In this document: in pieces, positions 1-6,388 of the stretch | Numbering within the stretch: position 1 is the stretch's first letter | Layout of the letters: each line of letters starts with the position of its first letter | NCBI GenBank assembly: GCA_002329325.1 | Contig: DCTX01000040.1 | Coordinates: 1-18,658 of the forward strand | Length of the DNA: 18,658 nt | Direction of reading: 5' to 3' | DNA from: Anaerolineales bacterium UBA1429 | GTDB lineage: Bacteria > Chloroflexota > Anaerolineae > UBA1429 | The notes under the pieces: generated by a model | Seen by the model: the letters and a program-made list of their open reading frames with translations, nothing else | The model's database searches: none | Told to the model about the DNA's origin: nothing | Translations under genes and position numbers: made by a program

Positions 1-204
1 TCACCCCCGCGGGCGTTCCGCCCATGGGGCGGCTCTGCGCCCCCTCCCCCGCACGCGGGGGAGGGGGATGGGGGGAGAGGGCCACTGACTGTGGTCAGCG
101 AGTCGCCTGGATCGCCCTCACCCCCGCGGGCGTTCCGCCCACGGGGCGGGTCTGCGCCCCCTCCCCCGCACGCGGGGGAGGGGGATGGGGGGAGAGGGCC
201 ACTG
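1..204. repeat. Duplicated 87-bp hairpin and G-run element
   Basis: An 87-bp unit at 1-87 recurs at 118-204 with only two mismatches. Each copy contains a long inverted repeat (41-52 with 55-66 in copy 1, +117 in copy 2): twelve perfectly pairing bases per arm around an AC loop. A small GGGCG/CGCCC hairpin lies at 11-23. Each copy ends in several runs of five or more G on the plus strand, which could form a G-quadruplex. No gene reads convincingly through it; the short open frames here are products of the repeats. It looks like an interspersed REP-type element, the family not being identifiable without a genome comparison. Any gene to its left lies outside the window. Confidence 0.85.
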
Positions 205-245
205 CGAGCCGCGGCAGGGGCACTTCTGGCGCACGTTGGGCCGGG

Positions 246-273
246 TTGACGCCCCCGGCGTCGCGCCTATACT
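246..273 (+). promoter_or_regulatory. Sigma70-type promoter for the alpha/beta hydrolase
   Basis: TTGACG at 246-251, a 16-nt spacer and TATACT at 268-273 are close to the housekeeping consensus, in otherwise very GC-rich DNA. Transcription would start near 280 and run into the hairpin at 301-324 before reaching the hydrolase. This is a sequence match only. Confidence 0.55.
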
Positions 274-300
274 GATTATTCGGCAGCCCGCGCAACGCAC

Positions 301-327
301 AGCGCTCTGCTTCGGCAGGGCGCTTTT
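301..327 (+). terminator. UUCG-loop intrinsic terminator or leader attenuator
   Basis: Arms 301-310 and 315-324 pair over ten bases (one G-U) around a TTCG loop closed by C-G, the stable cUUCGg tetraloop. The stem is followed by a short T run at 324-327. It sits between the candidate promoter at 246-273 and the hydrolase start. It could therefore end a transcript from the left or act as an attenuator for the hydrolase mRNA. Confidence 0.6.
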
Positions 328-368
328 CTGTGCCCGCCGCCGAAACCTATCGTAAGCAAGGAGTTCTT

Positions 369-1298
369 TTGGCAGCCTTTCGCATCATTGCTGGCATCAT
401 CGCCAGCCTCTCACTGTTGTCGTTCGCCGTTCCCGTCGTAGGTGAAGTGGTTGCGACCCTTCCGCCTCTGTTCCCCCGCCAGGCAGCTTCCAGCCCCCAG
501 GCGCTGCATCTCCCCTATGATGAGGTAGCCTTTCCCACCAGCGATGGGCTCACCCTGCGGGGCTGGTACTTTGCCGTCGCGAACCCCGATGCGCCCGCCG
601 TGATCTATGCCCCGGCCACGGCCAACGACCAGCGCTCCGGGCTCTCCCTGGTGCCGTCGTTGCATGCCGCTGGCTACAGCGTGCTCCTGTTCAGCTACCG
701 GGGCCACGCCCAGAGCGATGGCAGCCCCTTTGGCTTTACCTATGGCGCGGTGGAGAGCGAAGATGTGGATGCCGCGGTGGCCTACCTGGAGAATCGGGGG
801 GTCGAGCAGATCGTGGCTATCGGCCACTCGGCGGGCGCGGCCTCTAGCCTGCTGAGCGCGGCGCGCAACCCGGGCATAGATGCGGTGGTGGCCGTAGCGC
901 CGTTCAACTCGGTGCGCGATGTCTGGTTCACGGGCCGCCCGGCCTTTGTGCCGGCATTCCTCTTTGACTTTGCGCTCTGGATCACCGAGCAACGCAAAGG
1001 TTTCCGGCAGGAGGATGTCTATCCGCTCCAGGTGGTGGACCAGATCGCCCCCCGCCCGGTGCTGATCCTGCACGGCACCAAAGACCAGCACATCACCACC
1101 GCCCAGGCTCAGGAGCTCTTCCAGGCGGCGCGGGCGCCCAAGGCGCTCTGGCTCGTGGAAGGGGCGACCCACGGCGCCATGCGCTCTCCCATGCTGGACG
1201 CTCTGCTCCCCGATGTAATCGGCTTTATGGATGCGGCCCTGGGCCAGGATCCCCGACAGGCGACCACCCGGCCGGCGGAGATGCCGGCCGCCTTCTAG
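369..1298 (+). CDS. Membrane-anchored or secreted alpha/beta hydrolase
   Basis: This is a serine hydrolase of the alpha/beta fold; the substrate is unknown. Numbered from an in-frame GTG at 330, the nucleophile elbow GHSAG is at residues 165-169 (Ser167), the acid is likely Asp252 in HGTKD and the base His281 in ATHG, all in the expected order. The segment SYRGHAQSDG (122-131) is typical of the family. A hydrophobic stretch around residues 15-44 looks like a signal anchor or uncleaved signal peptide, so the enzyme probably acts outside the membrane. I prefer the TTG at 369 because AAGGAG (358-363) precedes it by 5 nt, while GTG 330 abuts the leader hairpin and lacks a ribosome-binding site. 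The gene stands alone, with its own promoter and a hairpin after the stop. Dienelactone-hydrolase-like or peptidase-like activities are equally possible. Confidence 0.85.
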   Translation: MAAFRIIAGIIASLSLLSFAVPVVGEVVATLPPLFPRQAASSPQALHLPYDEVAFPTSDGLTLRGWYFAVANPDAPAVIYAPATANDQRSGLSLVPSLHAAGYSVLLFSYRGHAQSDGSPFGFTYGAVESEDVDAAVAYLENRGVEQIVAIGHSAGAASSLLSAARNPGIDAVVAVAPFNSVRDVWFTGRPAFVPAFLFDFALWITEQRKGFRQEDVYPLQVVDQIAPRPVLILHGTKDQHITTAQAQELFQAARAPKALWLVEGATHGAMRSPMLDALLPDVIGFMDAALGQDPRQATTRPAEMPAAF

Positions 1299-1303
1299 TG
1301 CGT

Positions 1304-1326
1304 AGCGGGGTGCCAGGCGCCCCGCT
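1304..1326. terminator. Hairpin between convergent genes
   Basis: Arms 1304-1313 and 1317-1326 pair over ten bases (one G-U) with a CAG loop, just after the hydrolase stop and before the convergent VOC gene stop. There is no T run, so it may be a bidirectional block or an RNA-stabilising 3' hairpin rather than a classical terminator. Confidence 0.5.
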
Positions 1327-1355
1327 CTGGAGGTCCCTGGCGGCCCGACGGGCCG

Positions 1356-1724
1356 CTAGTGGGCCGTCGCATCCTCCTGAAAGACGCCCAGGACGTTGCC
1401 CTCGGTATCGCGGCAATAGGCCATAAAACCCACCCCGGGGATCGGCATCTTGGGCGTCAGGGCCTCGCCACCGGCGGCCAGGATGGCCTCCACCGACGCG
1501 TCCACCGATTCCACGCCCACATGGTTCACGATGCCGGAGGCCATCTCGTTCCGCTGGCGCAACGCGCCGCCCACCCCCGGGTCGTCGGGCGATCCGGTGC
1601 TTATCAGCCAGTAATCCACCGGGCCCTGCCACCTTTCGACCCGCCAGCCAAACACCTGCTGGTAGAAACGGGCGGCCCGCGCTGCGTCATCCACCGAGAT
1701 CTCGAAATGCACGATCTTGCTCAT
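1356..1724 (-). CDS. VOC (glyoxalase/bleomycin-resistance fold) protein
   Basis: A 122-residue single-domain member of the vicinal-oxygen-chelate superfamily. It has two beta-alpha-beta-beta-beta modules: residues 1-55 open with KIVHFEISVDD and the FYQQVFGW helix; residues 62-118 contain NHVGVESVD and end with the characteristic D-x-E-G-N...GVFQED strand (106-118). His6, His68 and Glu117 are possible metal ligands or their equivalents. Such proteins act in lactoylglutathione-type isomerisations, dioxygenase reactions or antibiotic binding, and this sequence alone does not choose. The open frame extends 29 codons further upstream, but GGAGG six bases before ATG 1724 fixes the start. It is divergent from the aldehyde dehydrogenase operon, with its own promoter. 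Confidence 0.88.
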   Translation of the reverse strand: MSKIVHFEISVDDAARAARFYQQVFGWRVERWQGPVDYWLISTGSPDDPGVGGALRQRNEMASGIVNHVGVESVDASVEAILAAGGEALTPKMPIPGVGFMAYCRDTEGNVLGVFQEDATAH

Positions 1725-1782
1725 GGGATACCTCCCTCGATCTGTGGAGGGCGCGTCTGCTGGCGCGCCGCCTGTTGCCCTG

Positions 1783-1811
1783 AGCATAGACCCTTTTCTC
1801 CCTCGCGGCAA
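1783..1811 (-). promoter_or_regulatory. Candidate promoter for the VOC gene
   Basis: Read on the minus strand, TTGCCG (1806-1811), a 17-nt spacer and TATGCT (1783-1788) make a plausible sigma70 promoter. It lies about 60 nt upstream of the VOC start codon and back-to-back with the aldehyde dehydrogenase promoter. Confidence 0.45.
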
Positions 1812-1837
1812 CAGGATTCCGTCCCCTCGCGCGGGCC

Positions 1838-1866
1838 TTGAGCCGTCTCTCCCCGTTGGTTATAAT
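1838..1866 (+). promoter_or_regulatory. Strong sigma70-type promoter of the aldehyde dehydrogenase operon
   Basis: TTGAGC at 1838-1843, exactly 17 nt, then a perfect TATAAT at 1861-1866. It is the best promoter match in the window. The predicted start near 1873 leaves a leader of about 53 nt before ATG 1927, which has AGGAG at 1912-1916. Confidence 0.7.
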
Positions 1867-1926
1867 GCCGTCAAACGGAGCCTTCCCGCGTCGCGCCCTC
1901 ACCCAACGGATAGGAGCAAGCAGACC

Positions 1927-3435
1927 ATGGCCCTACTCGAAAGCCCCCTGCAAGGTGTACTGGAGCTGGAGAACTACATAGACGGCTTCTGGGAGCCCTC
2001 GGCGGGCGAGGTGCTGGATGTGGTCAATCCGGCCACCATGCAGACCATCGCTCACGTGCCCCTCTCCACTGCCGACGAGCTGGATCAGGCGGTGCAGGCC
2101 GCCAAGGCCGCCTGGGAGGATTGGCGGCGCACGCCGCCCCTGGCCCGCGCTCGCTGCCTGCTGCGCCTGCGGGACTTGATGGAGGCCAACTTTGAGGAGT
2201 TGAGCCGCATCCAGACTGTGGAGCACGGCAAGACCATCGACGAATCGCGGGGCGAGACCCGCCGAGGGATCGAGATGGTCGAGGTGGCGGCGGGCATCCC
2301 CTCGCTGATGATGGGCCGCAACCTGGAGGATATCGCCTCCGGCATCGACGAGTTCCTGGTCCGCCAGCCGCTGGGGGTCTTTGGCCTCATCGGCCCGTAC
2401 AACTTTCCCTTCATGGTGCCCCTCTGGTTCGCGCCCTTTGCCGTAGCCACCGGCAACACCATCGTCATCAAGCCTTCCAGCGAGGACCCCATCAGCCAGG
2501 TCAAGATCGCCGAGCTGGCTGAGCAGGCGGGCTTTCCCGATGGCGTCTGGAACGTGGTGCATGGCGGCCGCGAGGTGGTCGGCGCCATGCTGGATCACCC
2601 CGATATCGTGGGCATCTGCTTTGTGGGCTCGACGCCCGTGGCCAAGAACGTGATCTATCCCCGCTGTGGCGCGGCGGGCAAGCGGGTGATCGCCCAGGGT
2701 GGGGCCAAGAACTTTGCCCTGATCATGCCCGATGCCGATCTCCCGCGCACCATCGCCGCTTGCATGACCTCCTTCTACGGGAACACGGGCCAGCGCTGCC
2801 TGGCCAACGCCAATCTGGTGGTGGTGGGCGAGGGGCTCACCAAGGGCGAGCACGCCGCGCTGACGGAACGGGTGACGGAGGCGTTCTGCGCCGCTGCCCG
2901 CAACATCGCCATCGGCAACGGCCTGGATGAAGCGGTGCAGATGGGCCCCCTGCGGGATCCGGGCAAGAAGCAGCGCGTGATCGCCCACATCGAGGAGGCG
3001 TTGGCCGAGGGCGCCGAGTTGTTGGTGGACGGCCGCGAGTTCGAGCTGCTGGGCGATTGGCCCCGCGATGCCTTCCTGGGGCCTACCGTGTTGGGCAAGG
3101 TGACGCCCGACATGCGCATCGCCCAGGAGGAGATCTTTGGCCCGGTGGGTGCGGTGATGACGGCGGCCAGCCTGGACGAGGCCATCGCCCTGATCCACGC
3201 CAACCGCTTTGGCAACGCCGCCTCGATCTTTACCGGGAACGGCGGCTGGGCGCGCAAGTTCCGCTATGAGGTGCAGTGCGGCAACATCGGCATCAACGTG
3301 GGCATTGCGGCGCCCATGGCGTTCTTCCCCTTTAGCGGTATGAAGGACTCGTTCTTTGGCGACCTGCACGGCCAGGGCGAGGACGCGGTGCGCTTTTTCA
3401 CCGAGAGCAAGATCGTGATCGAGCGTTGGTTCTGA
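1927..3435 (+). CDS. Aldehyde dehydrogenase, methylmalonate-semialdehyde dehydrogenase (MmsA) type
   Basis: A 502-residue NAD(P)-dependent aldehyde dehydrogenase of normal family length. Landmarks are PYNFPFMVPLW (157-167), the cofactor-binding IKPSS (181-185), the GST turn of the Rossmann fold (234-236), GGAKN (258-262), the catalytic Cys291 in GQRC, EEIFGPV, and the C-terminal GNIGINVG...FPFSGMKDSFFGDLHGQG segment. Ordinary hydrolytic ALDHs have a general-base Glu before the GG of the ELGGK motif; here the position reads IAQGGAKN. The same absence marks CoA-acylating methylmalonate/malonate-semialdehyde dehydrogenases (MmsA/IolA), so the product may be an acyl-CoA. The frame is open further upstream, but ATG 1927 follows AGGAG and a strong promoter. 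It is followed after 25 bp by an MtaA-like methyltransferase, probably in the same transcript. The exact substrate is uncertain. Confidence 0.88.
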   Translation: MALLESPLQGVLELENYIDGFWEPSAGEVLDVVNPATMQTIAHVPLSTADELDQAVQAAKAAWEDWRRTPPLARARCLLRLRDLMEANFEELSRIQTVEHGKTIDESRGETRRGIEMVEVAAGIPSLMMGRNLEDIASGIDEFLVRQPLGVFGLIGPYNFPFMVPLWFAPFAVATGNTIVIKPSSEDPISQVKIAELAEQAGFPDGVWNVVHGGREVVGAMLDHPDIVGICFVGSTPVAKNVIYPRCGAAGKRVIAQGGAKNFALIMPDADLPRTIAACMTSFYGNTGQRCLANANLVVVGEGLTKGEHAALTERVTEAFCAAARNIAIGNGLDEAVQMGPLRDPGKKQRVIAHIEEALAEGAELLVDGREFELLGDWPRDAFLGPTVLGKVTPDMRIAQEEIFGPVGAVMTAASLDEAIALIHANRFGNAASIFTGNGGWARKFRYEVQCGNIGINVGIAAPMAFFPFSGMKDSFFGDLHGQGEDAVRFFTESKIVIERWF

Positions 3436-3460
3436 GCGCGCCAGCATAGGAGGCAGCCAG

Positions 3461-4477
3461 ATGTCTGCGATAGCCAGCCCCAGGGAGCGTTTCTTGGCGG
3501 GAATCGCCAATCGCCCGCTCGCGGGCCGTCGCGCTGTGGGCAGCCCCACCTCGGTGGCCACGATGGAGCAGATGGAGGTCAGCGGCGCCCGCTTCCCCGA
3601 TGCCCACCGGGAGGCCGGAGCCATGGCCCGGCTGGCGGCCGCGGCCCACACCCTGCTGGGCTATGACGCGATCATGCCGGTCTTTAGCGTGGTGCAAGAG
3701 GCCGCCGCCCTGGGCGCCCCGGTGGAGTGGGGCGCCCAGGGCAACTTGCCCGCTGTGCTCGCCCCCCTGTGGGAGGAGCCCGAGGCCGTGCGCATCCCGG
3801 ACGACCTGCTGGATCGCCCGCCCCTGCGCGTCGTCCTGGATGCGCTGCGCATCCTGCGCGCCGAATACGGCGGGCGGGCCGCCATCATCGGCAAGGTCAT
3901 GGGCCCCTGGACCCTGGCCTACCACGTGGTGGGCCTGCAGCCCTTCTTGATGGATACCCTGCTGGCGCCCGAGCGGGTGCACGCCTTCTTGGCGCGCCTG
4001 AAAGAGGTGACGCTGCGCTTCGGGCGGGCGCAGATCGCCGCCGGGGCGGACCTGCTCTGCCTGGCCGACCACGCTACCGGCGATTTGGTGAGTGGCGCCA
4101 TGTATCGCCAGTTCCTCCAGCCGGTGCACAAGGAGCTGGTGGCTGCCCTGGGCGCCCCCGTGGTGCTGCACATCTGCGGCAACACCCTGGACCGCATCCC
4201 GGCCATCGCCGAGGCGGGATTCAGCGCCTTTCACTTTGAATCGCGGGTGGACGCTCGCGATGCCGTGGCCGCCGCCGGGCGCATGGCCCTGATCGGCAAT
4301 GTGAACAACCCCGATCTGCTGCTGAATGGGACGCCGGCCGCCGTGGAGGAGGCGGCGCGCTATGCCCTGGCGGCGGGCGTGCAGGTGGTGGCCCCCGAAT
4401 GCGCCGTGCCGCCACAGACGCCGATGGCGAACCTGCGCGCCATCGCCATCGCTGCCGAGGCCTGGGGGCAGGGGTAG
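3461..4477 (+). CDS. MtaA/UroD-family zinc-dependent corrinoid methyltransferase-like protein
   Basis: A 338-residue TIM-barrel protein of the uroporphyrinogen-decarboxylase superfamily, in the MtaA/MtbA branch. The branch marker is the zinc motif H-x-C...C: here His237 and Cys239 in HICGN, and Cys314 in APECAVPP. The N-terminal SPTSVATMEQM (28-38) and GNVNNPDLLLNG (279-290) also match methylcobalamin:thiol methyltransferases. Known members move a methyl group from a corrinoid protein to coenzyme M or another thiol; the acceptor in this organism is unknown. AGGAGG lies 7 nt before ATG 3461. No corrinoid protein or substrate methyltransferase is in the window. It is not a haem-pathway HemE, because the arginine-rich N-terminal motif of that enzyme is absent and the zinc triad is present. 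Confidence 0.85.
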   Translation: MSAIASPRERFLAGIANRPLAGRRAVGSPTSVATMEQMEVSGARFPDAHREAGAMARLAAAAHTLLGYDAIMPVFSVVQEAAALGAPVEWGAQGNLPAVLAPLWEEPEAVRIPDDLLDRPPLRVVLDALRILRAEYGGRAAIIGKVMGPWTLAYHVVGLQPFLMDTLLAPERVHAFLARLKEVTLRFGRAQIAAGADLLCLADHATGDLVSGAMYRQFLQPVHKELVAALGAPVVLHICGNTLDRIPAIAEAGFSAFHFESRVDARDAVAAAGRMALIGNVNNPDLLLNGTPAAVEEAARYALAAGVQVVAPECAVPPQTPMANLRAIAIAAEAWGQG

Positions 4478-4515
4478 AGCAGGGTGTTCGCGGCAGGCGC
4501 CAACGCGCTTTCAGA

Positions 4516-4790
4516 ATCTCGCGCAGAGAGCGCAGAGAGCGCCAAGGGGAGAGGATGCGCCCATGACTCTGCGTCTTGGCGACGTGGCGGCTTGGCGTGG
4601 GGGGCATAGGGATCTCGCGCAAAGAGCGCAGAGAGCGCCAAGGGGAGAGGATGCGCCTATGACCTCTGCGTCTTGGCGACGCGGCGGCTTGGCGTGGGGG
4701 GCATAGGGATCTCGCGCAGAGAGCGCAAAGAGCGCCAAGGGGAGAGGCTGCGCCCATGGTCTCTGCCTCTTGGCGGCCTGGCGTGAGGAT
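4516..4790. repeat. Three tandem copies of a 96-97 bp repeat
   Basis: Copies begin with ATCTCGCGC at 4516, 4612 and 4709. Copies 1 and 2 differ by three substitutions and one insertion; copy 3 is more divergent and shortened after about 4770. Each unit carries GCGCAGAGAGCGC-like purine blocks, then CGCCAAG, and two later copies of CTTGGCG that can pair with it (in copy 1, 4540-4546 with 4575-4581 or 4591-4597). The array fills nearly all of the 381-bp gap between the methyltransferase and the membrane protein. No gene is supported here; the long minus-strand open frames are artefacts of the repeat. The promoter of the downstream gene may lie within it. Confidence 0.9.
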
Positions 4791-4858
4791 TTCGTGGGCG
4801 CGATTGTGAGCAGGGGCGGCCCCGTGGCTGCCCAAGAGCCTGTTCCCAAGGGAGAAAC

Positions 4859-5890
4859 ATGACAAGTGATCGAGCTGCGTCCGCGGGCCTCTCAGAGCCG
4901 CCCGAGTTGGTCTGGGAGACCGATATGTCGTTGTTGGGGCAGCCCATTCTCCTGCGCCAGTTGCTCCTGGTGGCGGGGCTCTCGGGCCTGATCATGGCCC
5001 TGCTCATGTCATTCCTGCTGGCCGTGCAAGGCGAGTGGGAACGCATCCCCACCATGCTGTTGATCTCCCTATGCGCGGCAGGCGGCCTGGCCCTCATGAT
5101 GGTGCTGGTGATCTTGCTCGTCTTTGGCAACCGCATGCGGATGCGCTTCGCCCTGGACGAAAAGGGCATCGCCGTCGAGATGGTGGATCGGCGGGCCAAG
5201 CGGGCCAACCGGCTGGCCGCGATGGCGGGGATCCTGGGCGCCAGCCCCACCACCGCCGGGGCGGGGCTCTCGGCCATGGCCCGCGAGAGCGAGTTCCTGA
5301 CCTGGCGGGGGATCGTCGAGGCGCGCTACGCCCCCGGGCGGCGCAGCATCACCCTGCGCAACCGTTGGCGCACCGTGGCGTTCCTGGTCTGCACGCCGGA
5401 GAACTATGCCCAGGCCGAGGCGCTGGTGCGGGCCTATCTGCGCCCCGTCGCGGCGGATGCCCAGGCCGGCGCCAGCCCGCTGCCGCGTCTGTTGGGGCGT
5501 AGCCTGCTGGTGGTGCTGGCGGCCCTGCCGGTCTTTATCCTGCCCTATCCCTTTGAGCTGGACCTGTTCGCGCCCCTGCTCATGCTCTGTTTTGCCCTGG
5601 CCACCGTCTGGCTGATCCATCTCTTTGGCTGGGTGGTGATCGCCTCGGCGCTGTGGATCGCCGCCGAGATCGTCATGATCGCGCTGGAGGTCCACGAGAG
5701 CATCTTTTCCTGGCGAGGCACCTACCACAACTATGAGATCCTGAACACCGGGGACTGGCTCGCCCTGACGGTGGCGGCCGTGGGCCTGGGGTACCTGATC
5801 GTGTTCTCCTGGCGGGCGGCCCGGGGACGCTACCTCTCCGCCCTGGCCGAGGACGAGCTGGAGATGATCGATGACGAAGACGATGCCTAG
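4859..5890 (+). CDS. Membrane protein of unknown function with a central PH-like domain
   Basis: I do not recognise a named family. The 343-residue product has two N-terminal hydrophobic helices (about 32-56 and 64-89), a soluble middle (91-205), and about four C-terminal helices (about 212-229, 233-253, 256-278, 299-318), ending in a very acidic tail (331-343, EDELEMIDDEDDA). The middle contains a run of likely beta strands: FALDEKGIAVEM, FLTWRGIVEARYAPGRRSITLR, then TVAFLVCTPENYAQAEALV. This pattern, with a W-x-x-I-x-x-x-R strand and a terminal helix, resembles bacterial PH-like (YcxB-type) domains. AAGGGAG (4848-4854) precedes ATG 4859. It is followed 36 bp later by the ferritin-like gene, probably co-transcribed. 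The PH-like call is inference. Confidence 0.8.
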   Translation: MTSDRAASAGLSEPPELVWETDMSLLGQPILLRQLLLVAGLSGLIMALLMSFLLAVQGEWERIPTMLLISLCAAGGLALMMVLVILLVFGNRMRMRFALDEKGIAVEMVDRRAKRANRLAAMAGILGASPTTAGAGLSAMARESEFLTWRGIVEARYAPGRRSITLRNRWRTVAFLVCTPENYAQAEALVRAYLRPVAADAQAGASPLPRLLGRSLLVVLAALPVFILPYPFELDLFAPLLMLCFALATVWLIHLFGWVVIASALWIAAEIVMIALEVHESIFSWRGTYHNYEILNTGDWLALTVAAVGLGYLIVFSWRAARGRYLSALAEDELEMIDDEDDA

Positions 5891-5926
5891 CGACGCGTAC
5901 CTGGGCGGCAATCACAAGGAGCGAGC

Positions 5927-6388
5927 ATGAGTGTGAACGAAGGACCCCTGACGGCCAGCGCCGTGATGCGTTTCCTGGACGAGATGGAGGAGCGCTCAGT
6001 CGCGTTCTATCGGGCGTTGGCGGGGCGCTTTGCCGCCCAGAGCAGCGCCTTCTCCCGCTGCGCGGCGGCCTGCGCCAAGAACCGGGTGCAGGTGGCGCGC
6101 ACCTATCAGGAGACCATCAGCGATGCCCTGGAATCCGGCTATGCCTTTGAGGGGCTGGACCTGGCGCCCTACGCCGAGGCGCCCGATGCCGCCGCCCTGA
6201 CAGAGCTGGGCGCCGCCGTGCAGGCCGCCCTGGCGTTGGAGGAGCGCGCCGCCCGCTGCTATGAGGCTGTGGCCGATTGCGCCGAGTCGTTGCTGGCGAC
6301 GATCCCCCGGGCGCTGCGCCGCGCCGCCGAGATGCGCAGACGGAATGGGGAGATGCTGGGACAAGGGATGGAGCAAGAGACAGTATGA
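5927..6388 (+). CDS. Small helical protein, possibly ferritin/rubrerythrin-like
   Basis: A 153-residue, almost entirely helical protein. Helix 1 (about 9-36) contains FLDEMEERSVAFYRALA, the E-E-x-x-x-x-F-Y spacing common in ferritin-like helix A; a third helix (about 92-122) repeats the idea with LEERAARCYEAVADCAESLL. Three cysteines at 45, 49 and 111 and a fourth at 118 are noticeable. The canonical metal-binding E-x-x-H pairs of rubrerythrins are not evident, so metal binding is unproven and a simple four-helix bundle is possible. AAGGAG lies 5 nt before ATG 5927. Its TGA overlaps the start of the restriction endonuclease gene (ATGA at 6385-6388), suggesting translational coupling across a sharp change in base composition. 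Confidence 0.75.
   Translation: MSVNEGPLTASAVMRFLDEMEERSVAFYRALAGRFAAQSSAFSRCAAACAKNRVQVARTYQETISDALESGYAFEGLDLAPYAEAPDAAALTELGAAVQAALALEERAARCYEAVADCAESLLATIPRALRRAAEMRRRNGEMLGQGMEQETV

Noticed and set aside
1933..3651. 572-residue minus-strand open frame opposite the aldehyde dehydrogenase
   Set aside because: It mirrors the dehydrogenase codons; the plus-strand gene has the catalytic motifs, promoter and ribosome-binding site.
3461..4477. HemE (haem-pathway uroporphyrinogen decarboxylase)
   Set aside because: The zinc triad H-x-C...C of the MtaA branch is present and HemE-specific N-terminal arginine motif is absent.
4516..4790. CRISPR array
   Set aside because: The units are about 96 bp of continuous similarity with no unique spacers between short repeats.
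4221..5277. Long minus-strand open frames with repeated SPWRSLRSLRE-like segments
   Set aside because: They are translations of the tandem DNA repeats and of the shadows of neighbouring genes, not conserved proteins.
6277..6384. Upstream extension of the NotI-family gene
   Set aside because: It overlaps the 3' end of the ferritin-like gene in another frame and lacks family sequence; ATG 6385 is the natural coupled start.
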